Positions 1 through 6,083 of a stretch of 12,405 bases of DNA are shown one piece after another. The notes under the pieces are model-generated. The model was not told the origin of the DNA. It saw only the letters and a list, made by a program, of their open reading frames with translations, and ran no database searches. Positions within the stretch are counted from its first letter, which is position 1. The number at the start of each line of letters is the position of its first letter. The stretch covers positions 1 to 12,405 of the forward strand of contig CAYPXV010000041.1 in NCBI GenBank assembly GCA_964414925.1. The letters are read 5' to 3'. A program made the translations under genes and the position numbers. Source of the DNA: PeH17 sp964414925. Its GTDB lineage: Bacteria > Bacillota > Clostridia > Christensenellales > CAG-138.

Positions 1-1
1 C

Positions 2-1330
2 GGTACGGGAATCGGCGGCGGCGGTGGAATGACAATTTACGACCCCCTTAATGATGAGTACAAGTTTTTGGATTATCTTGCACAGGCCCCCGAATCAGGG
101 GCTTGGAACAAGCATATAGGCGTTCCCGGCTTTGTTTCGGGAATGCAAACAGCATATGACATGTACGGCGGAAACATCTCGTTTGCGGACTTACTGCAAC
201 CTGCCATTGACTATGCTCATGACGGTTTTGACGTTGATGCGGATTTACTTTACAGAATAAAGAATGCTCGCGGAAGTTTCAGTTCTTCCAACACACCTTA
301 TTCATATGTTCAGAATGAAAACGACAACCTGCGTCAAACAGAGCTTGCGGAAGTGCTTACGGCAATAGCGCAGGAAGGCTCGGACGTATTCTATACGGGA
401 TGGGTTGCCGAAGAAATTTGCCAAGCATCGGGAATGCGTGCTTCCGATTTATCTAACTATGAGACAATTGTAAGCGATGCAATAACGGCAGATTATTGCG
501 GTTACACCGTTGCAACGGCATCCGCACCGTTTTCGGGAATAACGCTTGTACAGATTTTGAAGCTGTGCGAGATATCGAACTTACCCAATCCTACCGAAAA
601 TGCGGCGGGGTATCTTGATACGCTTACAAAGATAGTTACAAGCTGCGAAAGCGACAGAGTTAAAAAGCTGTGCGATCCTCGTTTTGACTCGGTTGAGCGT
701 GATTATCAAGCAATGGTTACGGATGAATATGTATGTGACCTTCTCAATATCGATCCCAGTGATTACGAACAGGATGATGAGGGACAGGATACGACCCATA
801 TCTCCGTTATAGATACAAACGGCATGGCGGTTGCCTGTACCAACACGTTGACCCAGTTTTTCGGCAGTAAATTATACGTACACGGCATATTCTTAAATAA
901 TGCTTTGCGTAATTTCGGTTCGGGACTGAACGAATATGCAGCCGGCAAACGTACAAGAACTTATATGTGTCCTACCATACTGAGAAGCGAAAAAGGTGAT
1001 ACGGTTGCAATCGGTACGCCCGGCGGAACGGTAATATTGAGTGTAATGACCACCGTTATAACCGACTATACGTTGTTCAATACCGATTTACAGGATGCAA
1101 TCAACAAGCGCAGAATAGTAATTAAATCGAGAAGATCGCTGTATTATGAGGATGGATTTGAGCAATATCCCATGGTAGTAGACCCCCAGGGTTTGGGTTA
1201 TTACACTGTACCGCAAACACTTGATGCGTATTTCGGAAGTGTGAACGCAGCGGGATTTTCGACCACGACGGGATTTTTCTCAACGGCGGACTTGAGACGA
1301 CTCGGTAGCGGCAGAGCTGTAAATTACTAA
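2..1330 (+). CDS. Gamma-glutamyltransferase-like Ntn hydrolase, 5' end outside the window
   Basis: The reading frame is open from base 2 and enters with GTGIGGGGG just before the Met at 29, matching the Gly-rich segment near the N-terminus of gamma-glutamyltransferases, so roughly the first 80-100 residues and any signal peptide are missing. Numbering from the Met at 29, the TTH-S-V-I-D motif at 255-262 marks the autoprocessing site. Thr255 (codon 791-793) would be the nucleophile of the small subunit. GTPGGT at 329-334 matches the oxyanion-hole Gly pair, and the C-terminus (ADLRRLGSGRAVNY) is typical and complete. The family cleaves gamma-glutamyl amide bonds outside the cytoplasm. Several residues that hold the gamma-glutamyl group in E. 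coli Ggt are replaced here: Arg114 by Leu17, Asn411 by Thr275, Gln430 by Ala292, Asp433 by Asn295, Ser462/463 by Thr311/Tyr312. The fold and autoprocessing look real, but the substrate may differ. I give no gene symbol for that reason. Confidence 0.88.
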   Translation, partial: GTGIGGGGGMTIYDPLNDEYKFLDYLAQAPESGAWNKHIGVPGFVSGMQTAYDMYGGNISFADLLQPAIDYAHDGFDVDADLLYRIKNARGSFSSSNTPYSYVQNENDNLRQTELAEVLTAIAQEGSDVFYTGWVAEEICQASGMRASDLSNYETIVSDAITADYCGYTVATASAPFSGITLVQILKLCEISNLPNPTENAAGYLDTLTKIVTSCESDRVKKLCDPRFDSVERDYQAMVTDEYVCDLLNIDPSDYEQDDEGQDTTHISVIDTNGMAVACTNTLTQFFGSKLYVHGIFLNNALRNFGSGLNEYAAGKRTRTYMCPTILRSEKGDTVAIGTPGGTVILSVMTTVITDYTLFNTDLQDAINKRRIVIKSRRSLYYEDGFEQYPMVVDPQGLGYYTVPQTLDAYFGSVNAAGFSTTTGFFSTADLRRLGSGRAVNY

Positions 1331-1345
1331 AAAAGACAAAGTAAA

Positions 1346-1380
1346 AGGATGTTTCAATTGACGAAACATCCTCTTTTTTA
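1346..1380. terminator. Bidirectional rho-independent terminator between convergent genes
   Basis: A perfect 10-bp stem (AGGATGTTTC at 1346-1355 with GAAACATCCT at 1363-1372) encloses a 7-base loop. On the plus strand it is followed by CTTTTTT, 16 bases after the stop of the gamma-glutamyltransferase-like gene. On the minus strand the stem is followed by TTTT, so it can also end transcripts of the hydrolase operon whose last stop codon is at 1392. Confidence 0.85.
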
Positions 1381-1391
1381 CGGAAAAAAAT

Positions 1392-2324
1392 TTAAATGCA
1401 ATTTTTAAGAAAAGCTGCAATGCCTTTCAGAACCTCATCGGAATTCACTTCATTATGCAATTCGTGTCTTTTACCCTTATAAAGCTGGAGCATAACATGG
1501 GTTTTTCCCGATTTAATCAACCTATCCGAAACCTCACGAACTCCCCTGCCCATTCCGCCTACGGGGTCTTTATCGCCGGAAATAATGTAAATCGGAACGT
1601 TATCGACTTTACCTGCCCAACTGCGTCGGCTTATATTTCTCAGCCCCGTAAAAAGATCGCGATAACCTGCACATGTAAATCCATAACCGCAAAGCGGATC
1701 ATCAACATATTTATCAACCACATTTGAATCGGAGGAAATCCAATCGAAATCGGTACGATAATTTTTAACGCTTTTAACAAAAGGAGCAAACGCAAGAGTA
1801 TCAAGAATGGGACACTTACCCATAGCACCACGCAAAAGAATTTCTATATCGGCAATGAGGATTCCGAGTGAAATGAGCGGATGATGACCTGCCGTTCCCG
1901 AAAAGATGAAAGCATCAAACTCATTTGGAAATTTGGCGGCACAATCCCTTGCTATAAAGCTTCCCATGGAATGACCGTAAAGGATATGTTTCTTTCCCGG
2001 GTAGGTTTGTTTTAGAATTTTATGAAGTTCAAAGGTGTCAAGCAGTGCCTTATTCCAGCCGTCCTTATGAGCGAAGAAGCCCATATGTGCTTCATCAGCA
2101 ATCGATTCACCGTGTCCTGCGTGGTCTTCACCTGCAAAAACATAGCCCAAACTATTGAGGAACATGGCTACATGCTCAATACGCTTGGTGTATTCGCTCA
2201 TACCGTGTACATACTGAATAACGCCTTTTATTTCATCGGGCGGATATGACGGAATCCAGGTATGTACTGCGATATTACACTCACCCGTGTGTGACGGAAA
2301 ATACGACAGAGTATAAGTTGACAT
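1392..2324 (-). CDS. Alpha/beta hydrolase, monoacylglycerol lipase / lysophospholipase type
   Basis: This is a 310-residue cytoplasmic serine hydrolase of the Hydrolase_4 type, the family that includes monoacylglycerol lipases and lysophospholipases. The nucleophile elbow GHSMG is at 117-121 (Ser119). An early VHGMSEYTKR motif at 39-48 resembles the HG oxyanion segment of monoglyceride lipases. The acid is probably Asp253 in SGDKDPVG and the base His287 in GKRHELHNE, both in the expected order and spacing. No signal peptide or membrane span is visible. The ATG has AGAGG nine bases upstream, and this site overlaps the stop codon of the preceding 32-codon gene, which suggests translational coupling. 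It is the last gene of the leftward operon. The natural substrate cannot be read from the sequence; an acylglycerol or lysophospholipid is the family expectation. Confidence 0.9.
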   Translation of the reverse strand: MSTYTLSYFPSHTGECNIAVHTWIPSYPPDEIKGVIQYVHGMSEYTKRIEHVAMFLNSLGYVFAGEDHAGHGESIADEAHMGFFAHKDGWNKALLDTFELHKILKQTYPGKKHILYGHSMGSFIARDCAAKFPNEFDAFIFSGTAGHHPLISLGILIADIEILLRGAMGKCPILDTLAFAPFVKSVKNYRTDFDWISSDSNVVDKYVDDPLCGYGFTCAGYRDLFTGLRNISRRSWAGKVDNVPIYIISGDKDPVGGMGRGVREVSDRLIKSGKTHVMLQLYKGKRHELHNEVNSDEVLKGIAAFLKNCI

Positions 2325-2336
2325 AATTAAAAACCT

Positions 2337-2435
2337 CTATCCCAGGATATAAATCAGCGGCACAACAAGAATCGAAAGAATAAAGAGTGCTGCAAGAATT
2401 AAGCAAATCAGACTAATCAGTCGTTTTTTATTCAT
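2337..2435 (-). CDS. Small single-span membrane protein, 32 residues
   Basis: An ATG at 2435 opens a 32-codon frame that ends with TAG at 2339-2337. GGAG lies six bases upstream of the start (minus strand, 2443-2446 region). The peptide begins MNKKRLISL and continues as one uninterrupted hydrophobic segment to its end (...LIYILG), with one Pro late in the helix. This is a positively charged N-terminus followed by a membrane helix, the layout of a one-pass protein with its N-terminus inside. It starts 16 bases after the stop of the DUF2812 gene, and its own stop codon is embedded in the Shine-Dalgarno sequence of the hydrolase gene (TAGAGG). Good ribosome binding site, operon fit and clear hydrophobicity argue that it is real. 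I recognise no family. It could act as a partner of the DUF2812 membrane protein or of the hydrolase, or serve mainly to couple translation. Confidence 0.62.
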   Translation of the reverse strand: MNKKRLISLICLILAALFILSILVVPLIYILG

Positions 2436-2451
2436 AGGCAACTCCGATTTA

Positions 2452-3123
2452 TTAAATGAATTTTGATTTCACGGCAGAAATTAAGCCGATAACAAGCAAA
2501 ACGAAGAAAGAAGCAAACAACACCCATAAAACGAGGTACGCTATGCAAGTCTTTCGTTTTCCGATCTTACCGTCAATTCTCAAAAAATCTCTCAGACAAA
2601 AACAAGCATTGGCAAAGGATAAAAGAAGGAAATCCGCCATGGCTGTGAAAAAGATTTTTTTCCACGAAGAAAGTGCTTGAATAATCGAAGCAAAATTCAA
2701 CGTGTTTGCCTCACCTACGCCGTTTGACAGGAAAATAAGCGAAAAAGCAACGAGATACAACAACGCCATCGTTAGTTTACTCTTAAACCTTTTAAGAATC
2801 GCCTTGCGTTCGAAATCGTTGTTTTCGAAACTTGAAGGTTGTGATTTTGAAGAAACAAAAATAGCTGAACAAACGCCGTCATTGCACACATATTCCCATG
2901 AATTATCGTGCAGTTTCTTTGCGAAATTCAGGTAATCAGCATTATTGAAATCCGAAAAAGCCACCAATGCATTCAAGTTTTCCGATTTAACGAGCTTAAA
3001 CTTGATGATATGTGACGTCATGGCATATGGAGCAAAGCCTTTGACGGACATCTTTTTTATAAAACGTTCTTCAACTTCCGGAATAATTACACCGGCAATA
3101 CGGAAAAAATAGACATGTTTCAT
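2452..3123 (-). CDS. DUF2812-like membrane protein
   Basis: This is a 223-residue protein with a soluble N-terminal half and three predicted membrane helices at about 117-135, 157-178 and 192-217. The first 95 residues resemble DUF2812: an E-E-F-I-K-K-M-S-V-K-G-F segment near residue 18 (the family's pattern of 'E..L..MA.KGW'), an aromatic/basic strand, then LHDNSWEYVCNDG at 71-83, like the family's 'aGWE.v' motif before a final strand. A charged stretch (residues 100-116, rich in Lys/Arg) precedes the first helix. DUF2812 proteins in Firmicutes are often encoded beside PadR-type repressors and are thought to be membrane-linked regulatory or sensory partners, but no PadR gene is in this window. 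The start has GAGGGG nine bases upstream. It is the first gene of the operon with the small membrane protein and the hydrolase. The function is unknown. Confidence 0.8.
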   Translation of the reverse strand: MKHVYFFRIAGVIIPEVEERFIKKMSVKGFAPYAMTSHIIKFKLVKSENLNALVAFSDFNNADYLNFAKKLHDNSWEYVCNDGVCSAIFVSSKSQPSSFENNDFERKAILKRFKSKLTMALLYLVAFSLIFLSNGVGEANTLNFASIIQALSSWKKIFFTAMADFLLLSFANACFCLRDFLRIDGKIGKRKTCIAYLVLWVLFASFFVLLVIGLISAVKSKFI

Positions 3124-3145
3124 TTTTACATTCCCCTCGAAGTTT

Positions 3146-3174
3146 AAGATAACACATAATTATTTTAAACGCAA
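3146..3174 (-). promoter_or_regulatory. Predicted sigma-A promoter for the DUF2812-hydrolase operon
   Basis: On the minus strand TTGCGT (3174-3169) and TATCTT (3151-3146) are 17 bases apart, and TGT immediately before the -10 makes it an extended -10. Transcription would start near 3139, giving a very short leader that begins close to the Shine-Dalgarno sequence at 3138-3133. The fit to consensus is moderate. Confidence 0.42.
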
Positions 3175-3252
3175 GTATTTTTCAGACACCGCCTTGATAT
3201 TGATGTTAAATATATTGAATGGTATCGGTTAGGGATATGTAACAAAATTGTC

Positions 3253-3281
3253 TTTACTAAGCATTTTGAATGTGTTATAAT
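3253..3281 (+). promoter_or_regulatory. Predicted sigma-A promoter for tldD-tldE
   Basis: A perfect TATAAT (3276-3281) preceded by TGT (extended -10) lies 17 bases from TTTACT (3253-3258), a 4/6 match to the -35 consensus. Transcription would start near 3288, leaving a leader of about 24 bases before the tldD start codon. The 3124-3311 gap holds this promoter and the divergent one; no other structure is evident in it. Confidence 0.68.
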
Positions 3282-3299
3282 TAAGGTGAAAAACTTTTT

Positions 3300-3304
3300 G
3301 GAGG
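3300..3304 (+). promoter_or_regulatory. Ribosome binding site that sets the TTG start of tldD
   Basis: GGAGG lies seven bases before TTG at 3312. No in-frame ATG occurs until residue 26, by which point the family's N-terminal segment has already begun, so the TTG is the supported start. Confidence 0.8.
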
Positions 3305-3311
3305 TAGCAAC

Positions 3312-4700
3312 TTGATTAAACAAAGTATTGCAAATGCGGTATTGGAAGAAGCACTGCGTTCCGGCGGCGATTTCTCCGAATTATTCATGCAGGATTCGGA
3401 AATAAATTCGTTGGAAATGATAGACGGTGCAGTTGAGACCGCAAAGTACAAACGCATAGCCGGTGCAGGTGTACGTGTGCTCAAGGGCACATCAAGTGCA
3501 TATGCCTACACCGCCGACACAAGCGAGGAGTCCCTTATTTCGGCAGCAAGAGCAGCCGCAGCGGCAATAGACGGAGTCAAGGAATATGAGAGCAAGAGCT
3601 TTGAGGTTATTCGTGACGGCAAGGTATCGCCGATAATACCTTTTGAATCGATAAAGAACGATAAGCGAATCGCACTTTTGTCCGAAGGAACAAAAGCCGC
3701 AAAGAGCTATTCCTCTGAAATTTCGCAGGTTGTTGCAAGTTATACCGACTGCGACCATCGCATCATGGTTTGCAACAGCAACGGTGTATGGGCAGAGGAC
3801 AGGCGTCCACGTACAAGAGTATGGGTTCAATCCGTTGCAATGGCAAACGGTGAAGCGCAGACAGGTACTGTAAGCCCGGGACTTGGAATGGGCTATGAAG
3901 CATACGAACACATCAACATGCTTGATGTCGGCAGAGAAAGTTCAAGGATTGCCGTAACCATGCTACACGCACCCGAATGCCCCGCAGGAACCGTACCCGT
4001 GGTAATTGACGGAGGATTCGGCGGCGTTATTCTGCACGAAGCATGCGTACACGGACTTGAAGCAACATCCGTTGCCAAGGGTAATTCCGTATTTTGCGGT
4101 AAGCTCGGACAACAGATTGCGAACAAAGTTGTTACCGCAATTGACGACGGTACAATGGAAGGCGAATGGGGAAGCATGCATTTTGACGATGAAGGTAATC
4201 CGTCGCAGAGGAATGTACTTATAGAAAACGGAATACTCAAGTCATACCTGGTTGATATTCTGGGTTCACGCAGAATGAACCATCCCATAACGGGCAGCGG
4301 ACGCAGGCAGAGCTATGCGTATGCGCCCACATCGAGAATGACAAATACCTTCTTTGCTCCGGGTCATGACGACGAAGAAGAAATGATAAAGAGCATAGAC
4401 GAAGGTCTGTTTGCCGCAAAGATGGGCGGCGGTTCGGTTAATCCGTTGACAGGCGAATTCAATTTTGCCGTGCTTGAAGGTTATTGGATAAAGAACGGAA
4501 AGATTCATTGTCCCGTAAGGGGTGCTACACTCATAGGAAAGGGTGCTGATGTACTCATGAAGATTGACCGTGTAGGCAAGAAAATGTGGATGGGTCAGGG
4601 AATGTGCGGTTCTCAGTCCGGAAGCATTCCCACAAATGTAGGTCAGCCCAGAATAAGAGTAAGTGAAATCGTTGTCGGTGGTAAAGGGGGTAAGTTATAA
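3312..4700 (+). CDS. tldD: TldD-family metallopeptidase
   Basis: This is a 462-residue protein of peptidase family U62, close to the usual length of about 460-480. TldD supplies the zinc-bearing active site of the TldD/TldE heterodimer, a cytoplasmic protease that cuts unfolded or small peptides and matures some ribosomal peptides (microcin B17, CcdA turnover in E. coli). The metal-binding HExxxH motif is HEACVH at 242-247, followed by GLEATSVAKG and, further on, DDGTM (279-283), FDDEGNPSQRNVLIENG (291-307), GSGRRQSYA (328-336) and SRMTNT (341-346), all in the family order. A third ligand Cys is expected in the C-terminal part; Cys400 and Cys432 are candidates. The residue before the second His is Val where E. 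coli TldD has Gly. The start codon is TTG with GGAGG seven bases upstream. The stop overlaps the start of tldE by one base. No peptide precursor or toxin gene lies beside the pair. Confidence 0.93.
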   Translation: MIKQSIANAVLEEALRSGGDFSELFMQDSEINSLEMIDGAVETAKYKRIAGAGVRVLKGTSSAYAYTADTSEESLISAARAAAAAIDGVKEYESKSFEVIRDGKVSPIIPFESIKNDKRIALLSEGTKAAKSYSSEISQVVASYTDCDHRIMVCNSNGVWAEDRRPRTRVWVQSVAMANGEAQTGTVSPGLGMGYEAYEHINMLDVGRESSRIAVTMLHAPECPAGTVPVVIDGGFGGVILHEACVHGLEATSVAKGNSVFCGKLGQQIANKVVTAIDDGTMEGEWGSMHFDDEGNPSQRNVLIENGILKSYLVDILGSRRMNHPITGSGRRQSYAYAPTSRMTNTFFAPGHDDEEEMIKSIDEGLFAAKMGGGSVNPLTGEFNFAVLEGYWIKNGKIHCPVRGATLIGKGADVLMKIDRVGKKMWMGQGMCGSQSGSIPTNVGQPRIRVSEIVVGGKGGKL

Positions 4701-6028
4701 TGAATTTCGAACAATTCAAAGACAGATGTTTAGAGCTTGCACTCGAAAAAGGCTGTGAAAACGCCGAGATATACTGCGCAACACAGGACTCGTTTTCAGT
4801 AAATATTCTTAACGGTGAGCTTGACCGTTACAGCATTGAAAAGGATAACGGACTCAACCTGCGTGTTACCTATGACGGAAAATGCGGATACGCATACACG
4901 GAGCTTTTCGAAAATCCGGAAGCATTGGTTGAGAAGGCAATCGATAACGCAAAAGTCATTGAATCAACTGACATTAACCCGATGCAGGGAGCATGCGAAT
5001 ATGAGCAGGTAAGTTTCCCCGAAGACCCCGCTTTTGACTTGACCGAAGGCGAAAAGATAGGGCTTGCAATGCGAATGGAACGTGAAACGTTGGATTTTGA
5101 CGGTCGAGTAGACAGACTTTTGTACTGCACATTGCAGACTGTTTCGGTAACAACCAAGATATTTAACACTCTCGGTCTTCATGCCGAGGACAAGCGTAAC
5201 ATATCCTTTGCCGCTGTACAGCCAGTACTTCGTCAGGGGGATGAAGTTCGTTCGGGTTTTGCTTACAGAAGCGGCAAGCAGATATTTGACTGCACGCCGA
5301 TGATTAAAGAAGCTGTTGACGATGCGCTGATGAAATTCAATGCTAAGTCCGTTGATTCGGGCAATTACAGAGTTCTTCTTCGCAATAATGCCGCCGTTGA
5401 TTTCATTGCATCTTTCTCAAGCATGTTCAGTGCCGATGAGGTACAAAAGGGACTGTCACTGCTTGCCGGAAAACTTGATAAGGAAGTTGCCAATGAGAAC
5501 GTAACAATCATCGATGACCCGTTTGAAAAGGATAATCCCCGTGCATTTGACGATGAAGGTGTTCCGTCGGTACGCACAGACGTTATCGAAAAGGGTGTAC
5601 TCAAGAGCTTTTTGCATAACCTTAAAACAGCTCAAAAGGACGGAGTCAAGTCCACATCCAACGCAGGACGCAGCGGAGCTGAAGGTTCTGTTGAAGTTCT
5701 TCCGTCCAACTTCATGCTTATGCCCGGTGAAAAGAGCTTTGATGAGTTGGTAACAGAGCTTAATAACGGACTCATCATTACCGATTTAGCGGGACTTCAT
5801 GCCGGACTCAATCCCGTCAGCGGCGATTTCTCGCTCATAGCAAGCGGACTTTTGGTTGAAAACGGAAGCATAATTCGCTCCGTGGAACAGATAACATTTG
5901 CCGGAAACTTCCTTACCGTTATGAAGGATATCGAAGCTGTCGGCAACGATATGCGTTTCAGCCTACCCGGTTCATCCAGATTCGGATGCCCGAGCTTACT
6001 GATAAAGAACATTATCATATCAGGTTAA
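4700..6028 (+). CDS. tldE: TldE/PmbA-family subunit
   Basis: This is a 442-residue protein of the same U62 family as TldD but without an HExxxH motif, as expected for TldE (PmbA), the non-catalytic partner that completes the active-site tunnel of the heterodimer. Family landmarks are FDDEGVPSVRTDVIEKG (283-299), the NAGRSG segment (321-326), DLAGLHAGLNPVSGDFSL (362-379), which is highly characteristic of PmbA, and IEAVGND near the C-terminus (411-417). The ATG shares its A with the last base of the tldD stop codon (TAATG), and AGGGGG lies nine bases upstream inside tldD, so the two are cotranscribed and probably coupled in translation. It is followed directly by a terminator. Confidence 0.93.
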   Translation: MNFEQFKDRCLELALEKGCENAEIYCATQDSFSVNILNGELDRYSIEKDNGLNLRVTYDGKCGYAYTELFENPEALVEKAIDNAKVIESTDINPMQGACEYEQVSFPEDPAFDLTEGEKIGLAMRMERETLDFDGRVDRLLYCTLQTVSVTTKIFNTLGLHAEDKRNISFAAVQPVLRQGDEVRSGFAYRSGKQIFDCTPMIKEAVDDALMKFNAKSVDSGNYRVLLRNNAAVDFIASFSSMFSADEVQKGLSLLAGKLDKEVANENVTIIDDPFEKDNPRAFDDEGVPSVRTDVIEKGVLKSFLHNLKTAQKDGVKSTSNAGRSGAEGSVEVLPSNFMLMPGEKSFDELVTELNNGLIITDLAGLHAGLNPVSGDFSLIASGLLVENGSIIRSVEQITFAGNFLTVMKDIEAVGNDMRFSLPGSSRFGCPSLLIKNIIISG

Positions 6029-6040
6029 CAAAATAATTCA

Positions 6041-6075
6041 AACCCGGCTGTCGGACAAACGACAGTCGGGTTTTT
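6041..6075. terminator. Strong rho-independent terminator shared by convergent operons
   Basis: A 13-bp stem (6041-6053 with 6060-6072, one G-U wobble) encloses the loop GACAAA and runs into TTTTT on the plus strand. It ends the tldD-tldE transcript. The minus-strand gene stops at 6084, so the same hairpin probably also ends the leftward four-gene operon, with a weaker T run on that side. Confidence 0.88.
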
Positions 6076-6083
6076 ACTTAAAT

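Noticed and set aside
3124..3311. Riboswitch or leader RNA in the divergent intergenic region
   Set aside because: Both predicted leaders are under 30 bases and no stable hairpin pair with a T run is present; the region is explained by two promoters.
3492..3911. 139-codon minus-strand open frame inside tldD
   Set aside because: It is antisense to a strongly conserved gene, has a Cys-rich composition typical of reverse-strand translation, and has no ribosome binding site or domain.
3893..4288. 131-codon minus-strand open frame inside tldD
   Set aside because: It lies opposite the HExxxH and downstream core motifs of TldD and is explained by codon bias of that gene.
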